Shown here piece by piece: positions 8,137 to 16,639 of a DNA stretch of 64,000 nucleotides (position 1 is the first letter of the stretch; the number at the start of each line of letters is the position of its first letter). The notes beneath the pieces are model-generated. The model made no database searches and was not told where the DNA came from. It was given only the letters and a program-made list of their open reading frames with translations. Origin of the DNA: Burkholderia puraquae (lineage in GTDB: Bacteria; Pseudomonadota; Gammaproteobacteria; Burkholderiales; Burkholderiaceae); NCBI RefSeq assembly GCF_002099195.1, contig NZ_NBYX01000014.1, forward strand, positions 124,001 to 188,000. The letters run 5' to 3'. Made by a program: the position numbers and the translations under genes.

Positions 8137-9330
8137 ATGTACAACCTTCCTGATGATCGCGGCCACTTCGGCCCGTATGGCGGCGTGTTCGTCGCCGAGA
8201 CGCTGATTCACGCGCTGGACGAGCTGCGCGCGGCGTACGCAAAATTCCAGAACGATCCCGATTTCGTCGCCGAATTCGAGCGCGAGCTGAAGCACTTCGT
8301 CGGCCGCCCGTCGCCGATCTACCACGCGCAGCGCTGGAGCGAGACGCTCGGCGGTGCTCAGATCTACCTGAAGCGCGAAGACCTGAACCACACGGGCGCG
8401 CACAAGATCAACAACGTGATCGGCCAGGCGCTGCTCGCGAAGCGCATGGGCAAGAAGCGCGTGATCGCCGAGACGGGCGCCGGCCAGCACGGCGTCGCGA
8501 CCGCGACGATCTGCGCGCGCTTCGGGATGGAGTGCGTCGTCTACATGGGTTCGGAAGACGTGCGCCGTCAGGCCGCGAACGTCTACCGGATGAAGCTGCT
8601 CGGCGCGACGGTCGTGCCGGTCGAATCGGGTTCGCGCACGCTGAAGGATGCGCTGAACGAAGCGATGCGCGACTGGGTCACGAACATCGAGAACACGTTC
8701 TACATCATCGGCACGGTCGCGGGCCCGCACCCGTACCCGATGATGGTGCGCGACTTCCAGCGCGTGATCGGCGACGAGTGCAAGGTGCAGATGCCGGAAA
8801 TGACCGGCCGGCAGCCCGACGCGGTGATCGCCTGCGTCGGCGGCGGCTCGAACGCGATGGGCATCTTCTATCCGTACATCGACGACACGTCGGTGCAGCT
8901 GATCGGCGTCGAAGCGGCCGGCGACGGCCTCGACACGGGCCATCACGCGGCGTCGCTGATCGCCGGCAGCCCGGGCGTGCTGCACGGCAACCGGACTTAC
9001 CTGCTGCAGGACGACAACGGCCAGATCATCGAGACGCATTCGGTGTCGGCGGGCCTCGACTATCCGGGCGTCGGCCCCGAGCACGCGTGGCTGAAGGACA
9101 GCGGCCGTGCGCAGTACGTCGGCATCACCGACGAGGAAGCGCTGAAGGCGTTCCACGACTGCTGCCGGATCGAGGGGATCATTCCTGCGCTCGAGTCGAG
9201 CCACGCGATCGCGTATGGCGTGAAGCTCGCGCCGACGTTGCCGAAGGACAAGATCCTGCTCGTCAACCTGTCGGGCCGCGGCGACAAGGACATGCACACG
9301 GTCGCCGAGCGATCGGGCATCGAGCTCTGA
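8137..9330 (+). CDS. trpB: Tryptophan synthase beta chain
   Basis: The 397-residue PLP enzyme condenses indole and serine to tryptophan in the alpha2-beta2 complex with TrpA. The PLP lysine is in HTGAHKINN near residue 90. AETGAGQHGVATATICA and the phosphate-binding CVGGGSNAMGIF are present, and the protein ends with VNLSGRGDKDMHTV. Length matches the family. A GC-rich hairpin (GGTGC...GCACC, about 8092-8117) lies in the 55-base gap after trpF. trpA does not follow directly: a DNA methylase gene lies between. Confidence 0.98.
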   Translation: MYNLPDDRGHFGPYGGVFVAETLIHALDELRAAYAKFQNDPDFVAEFERELKHFVGRPSPIYHAQRWSETLGGAQIYLKREDLNHTGAHKINNVIGQALLAKRMGKKRVIAETGAGQHGVATATICARFGMECVVYMGSEDVRRQAANVYRMKLLGATVVPVESGSRTLKDALNEAMRDWVTNIENTFYIIGTVAGPHPYPMMVRDFQRVIGDECKVQMPEMTGRQPDAVIACVGGGSNAMGIFYPYIDDTSVQLIGVEAAGDGLDTGHHAASLIAGSPGVLHGNRTYLLQDDNGQIIETHSVSAGLDYPGVGPEHAWLKDSGRAQYVGITDEEALKAFHDCCRIEGIIPALESSHAIAYGVKLAPTLPKDKILLVNLSGRGDKDMHTVAERSGIEL

Positions 9331-9338
9331 CCCGACCG

Positions 9339-10190
9339 ATGCGTGACCTGATCGAAGAACCGGGCGGCGGTGCCGCGAGCGAGGCGGAGGCGGCTCAGTC
9401 CGCCGCTGCCGTGCCGCGCGCGCTGCCGTCCGGTATCGAACTGCATAACCGCGATTTCCTGACTCATGCCGCGCACCTGCCGGATGCGTCGATCGACCTG
9501 ATCGTCGCCGATCCGCCGTACGGGCTCGGCAAGGACTACGGCAACGACTCGGACAAGCGTTCGGGCGACGACTTTCTCGCGTGGACGCGCGAGTGGCTCG
9601 AGCTCGCGATTCCGAAGCTGAAGCCGAGCGGGTCGATGTACATCTTCTGCACGTGGCAGTACGCGCCGGAAATCTTCAGTTTCCTGAAGACGCAACTCAC
9701 GATGGTCAACGAGATCATCTGGGACCGGCGCGTGCCGAGCATGGGCGGCACGACGCGCCGTTTCACGTCGGTGCACGACAACATCGGCTTTTTCGCGGTT
9801 TCCAGGGCGTATTACTTCGATCTCGATCCGGTCCGCATCCCGTACGACGCCGATACGAAGAAGGCCCGCTCGCGCAAGCTGTTCGAAGGCAGCAAGTGGC
9901 TGGAGATGGGCTACAACCCGAAGGACGTCTGGTCGGTCTCGCGCCTGCACCGGCAGCACGCGGAGCGCGTCGATCATCCGACCCAGAAGCCGCTGGAAAT
10001 CATCGAGCGGATGGTGCTCGCAAGCTGCCCGCCGGGCGGCCGCGTGCTCGATCCGTTCATGGGCAGCGGCACGACCGCGGTGGCCTGCGCACGGCAGGGG
10101 CGCGACTTCGTCGGCTACGAGATCAACGAAAGCTATTGCGCGATCGCGCACGAGCGCGTGAACGCGCTCGCTGCGCCGGCGTGCGCGTGA
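9339..10190 (+). CDS. Orphan DNA adenine methyltransferase in the trp operon
   Basis: The 283-residue product is an N6-adenine or N4-cytosine DNA methyltransferase of beta-type domain order. Motif IV DPPYGLG is at residue 58, the target-recognition middle follows, and the AdoMet motif DPFMGSGTTAVAC is at about 238. HPTQKPLEIIERM is the usual motif X region. No restriction endonuclease is nearby, so it is a solitary methylase. It starts 8 bases after trpB and precedes trpA, co-directional with both. From memory, the equivalent orphan gene in B. cenocepacia (BCAM0992) methylates adenine in GTWWAC and affects biofilm and motility; that specificity is recalled, not shown here. Confidence 0.92.
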   Translation: MRDLIEEPGGGAASEAEAAQSAAAVPRALPSGIELHNRDFLTHAAHLPDASIDLIVADPPYGLGKDYGNDSDKRSGDDFLAWTREWLELAIPKLKPSGSMYIFCTWQYAPEIFSFLKTQLTMVNEIIWDRRVPSMGGTTRRFTSVHDNIGFFAVSRAYYFDLDPVRIPYDADTKKARSRKLFEGSKWLEMGYNPKDVWSVSRLHRQHAERVDHPTQKPLEIIERMVLASCPPGGRVLDPFMGSGTTAVACARQGRDFVGYEINESYCAIAHERVNALAAPACA

Positions 10191-10228
10191 ATTGCGCCGC
10201 CGCATCGCCGAACGCTACTTTGTATGGA

Positions 10229-10258
10229 CCGGAGTAAGCGCTAAAGCGCCCACTCCGG
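10229..10258 (+). promoter_or_regulatory. Hairpin upstream of trpA
   Basis: CCGGAGT (10229-10235) pairs with ACTCCGG (10252-10258), and an inner GCGC-TAAA-GCGC stem is nested inside. It sits in the 89-base gap between the methylase and trpA, 21 bases before the trpA start, and has no U-tract. It may be an mRNA-processing or translation-control element. Confidence 0.45.
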
Positions 10259-10279
10259 ATCGACACAGGAAAAATTGCC

Positions 10280-11095
10280 ATGAATCGAATTCAGCAGACC
10301 TTCGCCGCGCTCGCCGAACAAGGCCGTAAGGGCCTGATCCCGTTCATCACGGCCGGCGATCCCGATCCCGCCAAGACCGTCGAATTCATGCACGCGCTCG
10401 CCGAAGGCGGCGCGGACGTGATCGAGCTCGGCGTGCCGTTCTCGGACCCGATGGCCGACGGCCCCGTGATCCAGCGCTCGTCTGAACGCGCGCTCGCGCG
10501 CGGCGTCACGCTCAAGAGCGTGCTCGCCGACGTGAAGCGCTTTCGCGAAACCGACCCCAAAACGCCCGTCGTGCTGATGGGCTATGCGAACCCGATCGAG
10601 CGGATGGGCGTCGACGCATTCGCGGCCGAAGCGCATGCGGCCGGTGTCGACGGCGTGCTCGTCGTCGACTATCCGCCGGAAGAGGCGGGCGTGTTCGCCG
10701 AGAAAATGCGCGCCGCGCAGATCGATCCGATCTTCCTGCTCGCACCCACGTCGACCGACGAACGCATTGCCGACGTCGGCAAGATCGCGAGCGGTTACGT
10801 GTATTACGTGTCGCTCAAGGGCGTGACCGGCGCAGGAAATCTGGATGTTTCGAGCATTGCGGGTAAAATCCCGGCCATCAAGTCGCGCGTGCCGGTTCCG
10901 GTAGGCGTCGGCTTCGGCATCCGCGACGCCGAAACGGCGCGCGCGGTGGCCGAGGTGTCGGACGCCGTCGTGATCGGCAGCCGCCTCGTGCAGCTGCTCG
11001 AAAGCGCCGCACCGGAGGGCGCCGCCGCCGCGCTGAAGACTTTCATCGCCGAGCTGCGCGCCGCCCTGGACGGCGCGGGCAAGACGGCGCGATAA
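10280..11095 (+). CDS. trpA: Tryptophan synthase alpha chain
   Basis: The 271-residue TIM-barrel subunit splits indole-3-glycerol phosphate to indole and glyceraldehyde-3-phosphate and channels indole to TrpB. The catalytic Glu and Asp are in DVIELGVPFSDPMADGP. YYVSLKGVTGAGNLD and GFGIRDAETA are family signatures. ATG 10280 is preceded by an ACAGGAAAAAT Shine-Dalgarno region. It is separated from trpB by the methylase gene. Confidence 0.97.
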   Translation: MNRIQQTFAALAEQGRKGLIPFITAGDPDPAKTVEFMHALAEGGADVIELGVPFSDPMADGPVIQRSSERALARGVTLKSVLADVKRFRETDPKTPVVLMGYANPIERMGVDAFAAEAHAAGVDGVLVVDYPPEEAGVFAEKMRAAQIDPIFLLAPTSTDERIADVGKIASGYVYYVSLKGVTGAGNLDVSSIAGKIPAIKSRVPVPVGVGFGIRDAETARAVAEVSDAVVIGSRLVQLLESAAPEGAAAALKTFIAELRAALDGAGKTAR

Positions 11096-11159
11096 ACACA
11101 ACACAGGAAGCGGGAACGGGCCGCACGGCCCGTCCCGCCACGGAACAGGAAACCATACG

Positions 11160-12032
11160 ATGAGCTGGCTCGACAAACTGTTGCCGCCGAAGATCAAGCA
11201 GACCGACCCGAAAAGCCGCAAGGGCATTCCGGAAGGCCTGTGGGTCAAGTGCCCGTCCTGCGAGGCCGTGCTGTACCGCAACGACGTGGACGCGAACCTG
11301 CACGTGTGCCCGAAGTGCGATCACCACATGCGCATCGGCGCGCGCGAGCGCCTCGACGGGCTGCTCGATCCGGAAGGCCGCTACGAGATCGGCCAGGAAA
11401 TCGTGCCGGTCGACTCGCTGAAGTTCAAGGACAGCCGCAAGTACCCCGATCGTCTGAAGGAAGCGATGGACGACACCGGCGAAACCGACGCGATGGTTGT
11501 GATGGGCGGTGCGATCCACACGCTGCCGGTGGTTGCGGCCTGCTTCGAGTTCTCGTTCATGGGCGGCTCGATGGGTTCGGTGGTCGGCGAGCGCTTTGCC
11601 CGCGGCGCGCAGAACGCGCTCGAACAACAGGTGCCGTTCATCTGCTTCACCGCTTCGGGCGGTGCACGGATGCAGGAAAGCCTGCTGTCGCTGATGCAAA
11701 TGGCGAAAACCACCGCGATGCTGACCAAGCTGGCCGAAGCGAAGCTGCCGTTCATCTCGGTGCTGACCGACCCGACGATGGGTGGCGTGTCGGCGAGCTT
11801 CGCCTTCCTCGGCGACGTCGTGATCGCCGAACCGAAGGCGCTGATCGGCTTCGCCGGCCCGCGCGTCATCGAGCAGACGGTTCGCGAGAAGCTGCCGGAA
11901 GGCTTCCAGCGCGCCGAATTCCTGCTGACGACGGGCGCGATCGACATGATCGTCGACCGCCGCAAGATGCGTGACGAGATCGCGCAGCTGCTCGCGCTGC
12001 TGCAGCGGCAACCGGCCGACGCGCTGGCCTGA
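11160..12032 (+). CDS. accD: Acetyl-CoA carboxylase carboxyltransferase subunit beta
   Basis: The 290-residue beta subunit works with AccA to transfer carboxyl from biotin to acetyl-CoA, the first step of fatty acid synthesis. An N-terminal zinc ribbon has Cys31, Cys34, Cys50 and Cys53 (CPSC and CPKC). The crotonase-fold core has FICFTASGGARMQESLLSLM and PTMGGVSASFAFLGDV. AccD next to trp and folC genes is common in proteobacteria. Confidence 0.97.
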   Translation: MSWLDKLLPPKIKQTDPKSRKGIPEGLWVKCPSCEAVLYRNDVDANLHVCPKCDHHMRIGARERLDGLLDPEGRYEIGQEIVPVDSLKFKDSRKYPDRLKEAMDDTGETDAMVVMGGAIHTLPVVAACFEFSFMGGSMGSVVGERFARGAQNALEQQVPFICFTASGGARMQESLLSLMQMAKTTAMLTKLAEAKLPFISVLTDPTMGGVSASFAFLGDVVIAEPKALIGFAGPRVIEQTVREKLPEGFQRAEFLLTTGAIDMIVDRRKMRDEIAQLLALLQRQPADALA

Positions 12033-12054
12033 CCGGCGCGAGGTTGTGAACACT

Positions 12055-12098
12055 GCGCGTCGCCTGGCTTCAGCGTCAGGCGGCGCGCTTCGTTTTTT
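12055..12098 (+). terminator. Intrinsic terminator between accD and folC
   Basis: GCGCG-T-CGCCTG pairs with CAGGCG-G-CGCGC around a 10-base loop. It is followed by TTCG and TTTTTT (12093-12098). It probably ends or attenuates the trp-accD transcript; folC starts 35 bases later. Confidence 0.75.
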
Positions 12099-12132
12099 GG
12101 CGTAGTGGCGATCCCGATCCAGATTTGAACCG

Positions 12133-13443
12133 ATGAGCACTTTTCCCACTCTCGACGCGTGGCTTTCGCATCTCGAACGCGCGCACCCGGTCGGCATCGA
12201 CATGGGCCTGACCCGCATCGGGCAGGTCAAGGCCGCGCTGCAGCTCGAATTCGCGTGCCCCGTCATTACCGTCGGCGGCACGAACGGCAAGGGCTCGACC
12301 TGCGCATTCCTCGAGACGATCCTCGTGCGGGCGGGCTACAAGGTCGGCTGCCACACGTCTCCGCACCTGCTCGAATTCAACGAACGCGCGCGCGTGAACG
12401 GGCAGAACGTCACCGATGACGAACTGCTGCCGCACTTCGAGGCCGTCGAAGCCGCACGCATGTCGCTGCCCGAGCCCGTGTCGCTCACGTACTTCGAATT
12501 CACGACGCTCGCGATCCTGCACCTGTTCGCGTCGCGCGGGCTCGATGCGGTGATTCTCGAAGTCGGCCTCGGCGGCCGGCTCGACGCGGTGAACATCATC
12601 GATACCGATTGCGCGATCGTCACGAGCATCGACATCGACCACACCGAATATCTCGGCGACACGCGCGAGAAGATCGCCTTCGAGAAGGCCGGGATTTTCC
12701 GTGCCGGCAAGCCGGCGATCTGCGGCGATCCGGCCGCGCCGCAAACGCTGATCGATCACGCCGAAGCGATCGGCGCCGACCTGTGGCTCGTCGGCCGCGA
12801 TTTCCGCTACGAGGCGCAGGCAGGCGCGGAGCGCCAGCAGTGGAGCTACCTCGGTCGCGAGAAGCGCTATCCGGCACTCGCGTATCCGGCGCTGCGCGGG
12901 GCGAATCAGCTGATCAATGCATCGGCTGCGCTCGCCGCGCTCGAAGCGCTGCGCCCGCTGCTGCCGGTGTCGGCGCAGGACATCCGGCTCGGCCTCGCGA
13001 ACGTCGAGCTGCCGGGGCGTTTCCAGGTGCTGCCCGGCAAGCCGGCGATCGTGCTCGACGTCGCGCACAACCCGCATGCATCGGCCGTGCTCGAGCAGAA
13101 CCTCGGCAACATGGGCTTCTTCCCGTACACGTACGCGGTGTTCGGCGCGATGCACGACAAGGACATCGACGGCGTGCTGCAGCACCTGAAGGGCGAGATC
13201 GACCACTGGTGCGTGACCGACCTGCCGCTGCCGCGCGCGGCTTCTGCGGAGCAGCTCGAAGCCGCGCTGCGTAAGGCCGGCGTGGAGGAGGGCCCCGATT
13301 CGAGCGTCACGCGTTACACGTCGCCCGCCGAAGCGTTTCGCGATGCACTAAAAAGAGCATCCGAGAATGATAGAATCGTGGTTTTCGGCAGTTTCCATAC
13401 GGTTGCCGGCGTGCTGGCCTACCGTAAATCGCAGCAACACTGA
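12133..13443 (+). CDS. folC: Folylpolyglutamate synthase / dihydrofolate synthase
   Basis: The 436-residue Mur-ligase-type ATPase adds glutamate to dihydropteroate and to folates. The P-loop ITVGGTNGKGSTCAFLE is near residue 50. The Mur-ligase central motif ILEVGLGGRLDAVNI and the C-terminal ligand domain with VLDVAHNPHA are present. Length is normal. It leads the folC-dedD-cvpA-purF group, whose order is conserved in many proteobacteria. Confidence 0.96.
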   Translation: MSTFPTLDAWLSHLERAHPVGIDMGLTRIGQVKAALQLEFACPVITVGGTNGKGSTCAFLETILVRAGYKVGCHTSPHLLEFNERARVNGQNVTDDELLPHFEAVEAARMSLPEPVSLTYFEFTTLAILHLFASRGLDAVILEVGLGGRLDAVNIIDTDCAIVTSIDIDHTEYLGDTREKIAFEKAGIFRAGKPAICGDPAAPQTLIDHAEAIGADLWLVGRDFRYEAQAGAERQQWSYLGREKRYPALAYPALRGANQLINASAALAALEALRPLLPVSAQDIRLGLANVELPGRFQVLPGKPAIVLDVAHNPHASAVLEQNLGNMGFFPYTYAVFGAMHDKDIDGVLQHLKGEIDHWCVTDLPLPRAASAEQLEAALRKAGVEEGPDSSVTRYTSPAEAFRDALKRASENDRIVVFGSFHTVAGVLAYRKSQQH

Positions 13444-13472
13444 CTGACGGGCAGTTTCGGACTCAGCCATTC

Positions 13473-14309
13473 ATGGGAATTTTCTCGTTCGGCAAAAAAG
13501 ACGACGACGCGCCCCCGCGGCGCGGCGGTCGCACCGGGACCTCCCGGAACGTGCGCACGGAGCGCACTGAACGCGTCGAGCGCCGCTCGCGCCGCACCGA
13601 GCGTCCGGAATCGGACGCACTGCTCCTCGATCCGACCCTTCCAGAAAAGCAACGCGCGCGCCGTCGTCTCGTCGGCGCGATCGCGCTCGTCGTCGCCGCC
13701 GTGATCGTGCTGCCGATGGTGCTCGATTCGCATCCGAAGCCGGTGACGGACGATATCGCGATCGACATCCCGAACCGGCCCGCGCACCAGGCGGTCGCGC
13801 CGCGTGACGATGACGCATCGGATGTGCAGGCAGGCGTCGCGCACGACGAACCGCCGGCTTCCGATGGGGCCGTTGCGGCTGCACCGGCGCCCGCACCGAA
13901 GGACGCCGGCAAGCCGGCCGCGAAACCCGATACCACGACCACGGCGAGCGTGGCGCCGCCGAAGCCCGCGCCGAAACCGGCTGCCCCGGTGGCGAAGCCG
14001 GCCGCGCCGAAGCCCGCGCCCGCGGCCGTCGCGAATGCCGACGCCGCGAGCCCGGACAGCGGCGACGCTTCGTCGCCATCGTCGCCGGCCGGTGCGCGCT
14101 TCGCGGTGCAGCTCGGTTCGTTCAAGGACGATGCAACGGCCCGTTCGTGGGCCACGAAGTTGAAATCGGCGGGCGTGCCCGCATATGTCGAGCATCGCAA
14201 GCAGGCGGACGGCAGCACGGCTACACTGTTGCGTGCGGGCCCGTTCGCGGATCGCGCGGCGGCTTCCGCCGCGATCGCGAAGGTGCGCGAAGCCGGTCTG
14301 ACGCAGTAA
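13473..14309 (+). CDS. dedD: SPOR-domain cell division protein (DedD-like)
   Basis: The 278-residue protein has a basic cytoplasmic N terminus, one membrane helix at about 68-87 (LVGAIALVVAAVIVLPMVL), a Pro/Ala/Lys-rich periplasmic linker, and a C-terminal SPOR domain starting at RFAVQLGSFKDDATARSWA (about residue 209). SPOR domains bind denuded septal glycan strands, so it likely acts at the division site. Its place between folC and cvpA is that of dedD in E. coli. Confidence 0.88.
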   Translation: MGIFSFGKKDDDAPPRRGGRTGTSRNVRTERTERVERRSRRTERPESDALLLDPTLPEKQRARRRLVGAIALVVAAVIVLPMVLDSHPKPVTDDIAIDIPNRPAHQAVAPRDDDASDVQAGVAHDEPPASDGAVAAAPAPAPKDAGKPAAKPDTTTTASVAPPKPAPKPAAPVAKPAAPKPAPAAVANADAASPDSGDASSPSSPAGARFAVQLGSFKDDATARSWATKLKSAGVPAYVEHRKQADGSTATLLRAGPFADRAAASAAIAKVREAGLTQ

Positions 14310-14315
14310 CGCACG

Positions 14316-14810
14316 ATGCTGACGGCTTTCGACTACGCTGTATTGGCGGTGATCGTGTTGTCGGCGCTGCGCGGTGCGTGGCGCGGCTTCGTGTCCGAGA
14401 TTTTCGGGCTGATCGGCTGGATCGCGGCGATCGTGATCGCGGGCCGCTACGTCGGATTGGTCGTGCCGTATATCCCGGCGAACTGGCCGGGGGGCGCGCT
14501 GACGCAGTGGGTGATCGCCTTCGCGTTGGTCGTGATCGGCGTGGTGCTGGTCGCCGGTGTTGCGAACGCGCTGCTGTCGCGGATCGCGCAGGCGAGCGGC
14601 CTGGGCGGCGTCGACCGCTCGCTGGGCATGATGTTCGGGCTCGTCCGCGGCTGCGTGCTGGTGGTGCTGCTGGTCGCGGCGGCCGGGCTGACCGAACTGC
14701 CCAAACAGGATTTCTGGCGCAATGCGCTATTGCGTCCTTTCGCCGAACAGGGCGTGCACGAGCTGAAGCAGCTCCTGCCCGACGGCATGGCCCAGTACGT
14801 ACGCGTGTGA
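14316..14810 (+). CDS. cvpA: CvpA family membrane protein
   Basis: The 164-residue protein has four predicted membrane helices. The CvpA start MLTAFDYAVLAVIVLSALRG and the motif RGFVSEIFGLIGWIAA are typical. CvpA is named for its need in colicin V production in E. coli and is usually linked to purF, as here. It starts 6 bases after the SPOR-domain gene. Confidence 0.93.
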   Translation: MLTAFDYAVLAVIVLSALRGAWRGFVSEIFGLIGWIAAIVIAGRYVGLVVPYIPANWPGGALTQWVIAFALVVIGVVLVAGVANALLSRIAQASGLGGVDRSLGMMFGLVRGCVLVVLLVAAAGLTELPKQDFWRNALLRPFAEQGVHELKQLLPDGMAQYVRV

Positions 14811-14861
14811 CGACGCGGCCGGGCAGGACGGAACCGATTTTGTCATTCTGAAGGACATGCC

Positions 14862-16394
14862 ATGTGCGGCATCGTAGGTGTTATCTCCCAATCCCCGGTC
14901 AATCAGCTGATCTATGACAGCCTGCTGCTGCTGCAGCATCGCGGTCAGGACGCGGCGGGTATCGCGACGGCGGACGGCAGCAATTTCCACATGTACAAGG
15001 CGAACGGCATGGTGCGCGACGTGTTCCGCACGCGCAACATGCGCAGCCTGCCCGGCACCTACGGCATCGGCCAGGTGCGTTACCCGACGGCCGGCTCGGC
15101 GTCGAGCGAAGCCGAGGCGCAACCGTTCTACGTGAACGCGCCGTTCGGGATCATCCTCGCGCACAACGGCAACCTGACGAACTGGCAGCAACTGAAGGAC
15201 GAGATGTTCCGGATCGACCGCCGGCACATCAACACCAATTCCGACAGCGAAGTGCTGCTCAACGTGTTCGCACACGAGCTGCAACTGTCGACCACGGGCC
15301 TCGAGCTCGATCCGGCATCGGTGTTCAAGGCGGTTTCGGGCGTGCATCGCCGCCTGCAGGGTTCGTATGCGATCGTGTCGCTGATCGCAGGCTACGGCCT
15401 GCTCGCGTTCCGCGACCCGTTCGGCATCCGCCCGCTCTGCATCGGCAAGCTCGAGACCGAGCACGGCACCGAGTGGATGGTCGCGTCGGAGTCGGTGGCC
15501 GTCGAAGGCATCGGTTTCGAATTTGTGCGCGACGTGCAGCCGGGCGAAGCGATCTTCATCGACCCGGCCGGCAACTTCCACAGCCAGCAGTGCGCGGAGC
15601 AGCCGACGCTGAATCCGTGCATGTTCGAATACGTGTACCTCGCGCGTCCGGATTCGTGCCTCGACGGCGTGCCCGTCTACAACGTGCGCCTGCGGATGGG
15701 CGATTATCTCGCCGAGAAGATCAAGCGCGAGCTGCCGAACGTGCCGATCGACGTCGTGATGCCGATTCCCGATTCGTCGCGCCCGGCTGCGATGCAGGTC
15801 GCCGCGAAGCTCGGCGTCGAGTATCGCGAAGGCTTCTTCAAGAACCGCTACGTCGGCCGTACGTTCATCATGCCGGGGCAGGCCGTGCGCAAGAAGTCGG
15901 TGCGCCAGAAGCTCAATGCGATGAGCATCGAGTTCAAGGACAAGCACGTGCTGATCGTCGACGATTCGATCGTGCGCGGCACGACCTCGCATGAAATCGT
16001 GCAGATGGCGCGCGATGCGGGCGCGAAATCGGTGATCTTCGCGTCGGCCGCGCCGCCCGTGAAGTTCCCGAACGTGTACGGCATCGACATGCCGACGCGC
16101 GGCGAACTCGTCGCGCATGGCCGCACCGATGAAGAAGTCGCGAAGATGATCGGCGCCGACCACCTGATCTACCAGGACGTCGACGACCTGCGCCGCGCGG
16201 TGCGCGACATCAACCCGAAGCTCGAGCGCTTCGAGGCGTCGTGCTTCGACGGCAACTACATCACCGGCGACGTGACGCCCGAGTATCTCGATGCGATCGA
16301 GCGCGCGCGCCTCACGCCGGCATCGCAGGCCGATCGCGATACGGCTGGCGACACCGAGCGCTCGCAGATGAACCTGCAATTGTCGGTTGAGTGA
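14862..16394 (+). CDS. purF: Amidophosphoribosyltransferase
   Basis: The 510-residue enzyme makes phosphoribosylamine from PRPP and glutamine, the first step of purine synthesis. The Ntn-hydrolase nucleophile is Cys2 (MCGIVGVI), exposed after Met removal. The glutaminase domain has LLLLQHRGQDAAGIAT, and the C-terminal half carries the PRPP-binding motif VLIVDDSIVRGTTS. The downstream gap holds the metZ riboswitch instead of a purF terminator. Confidence 0.98.
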   Translation: MCGIVGVISQSPVNQLIYDSLLLLQHRGQDAAGIATADGSNFHMYKANGMVRDVFRTRNMRSLPGTYGIGQVRYPTAGSASSEAEAQPFYVNAPFGIILAHNGNLTNWQQLKDEMFRIDRRHINTNSDSEVLLNVFAHELQLSTTGLELDPASVFKAVSGVHRRLQGSYAIVSLIAGYGLLAFRDPFGIRPLCIGKLETEHGTEWMVASESVAVEGIGFEFVRDVQPGEAIFIDPAGNFHSQQCAEQPTLNPCMFEYVYLARPDSCLDGVPVYNVRLRMGDYLAEKIKRELPNVPIDVVMPIPDSSRPAAMQVAAKLGVEYREGFFKNRYVGRTFIMPGQAVRKKSVRQKLNAMSIEFKDKHVLIVDDSIVRGTTSHEIVQMARDAGAKSVIFASAAPPVKFPNVYGIDMPTRGELVAHGRTDEEVAKMIGADHLIYQDVDDLRRAVRDINPKLERFEASCFDGNYITGDVTPEYLDAIERARLTPASQADRDTAGDTERSQMNLQLSVE

Positions 16395-16433
16395 CACCGG
16401 CGCACGCTTTTGACGAGGCGTGATAGGATGTGG

Positions 16434-16535
16434 CCTTGCGTCGATTTGATATCAGCTTGCGGACGCGGGGCGACTTCCCAAAACAGCTAAAGCGAAGGCC
16501 GGTGGCAACCGGCCCGAGTCGATCGCTGTCGTACC
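16434..16535 (+). promoter_or_regulatory. SAM-II (SAM-alpha) type riboswitch upstream of metZ
   Basis: The order of elements matches the SAM-II consensus as I know it. A P1 stem forms between CCTTGCGTC (16434-16442) and GACGCGGGG (16462-16470), two G-U pairs included. Its loop begins GATTTG (16443-16448) and ends GCTTGC (16455-16460), and the 3' element GCTAAA is at 16486-16491. An extra hairpin (GGCCGGT/ACCGGCC) follows, as in long-loop variants. It precedes a methionine-synthesis gene and an intrinsic terminator. The 3' limit is approximate. Confidence 0.78.
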
Positions 16536-16542
16536 GCACCGA

Positions 16543-16580
16543 AGCCCGCTGATGCCGACGCATAGCGGGCTTTTTGTTTT
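16543..16580 (+). terminator. Intrinsic terminator in the metZ leader
   Basis: AGCCCGCT (16543-16550) pairs with AGCGGGCT (16564-16571), followed by TTTTTGTTTT. It lies between the riboswitch and metZ, so it may serve both as purF terminator and as the riboswitch expression platform. Confidence 0.88.
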
Positions 16581-16639
16581 GCCCTGGTTTTGACTGGGTT
16601 CGCGCCACCTGCGCGGCCATCGAATACGGAAAACGGAAC

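Noticed and set aside
9339..10190. Restriction-modification system
   Set aside because: No endonuclease gene is adjacent; both neighbours are tryptophan genes, so the methylase is solitary.
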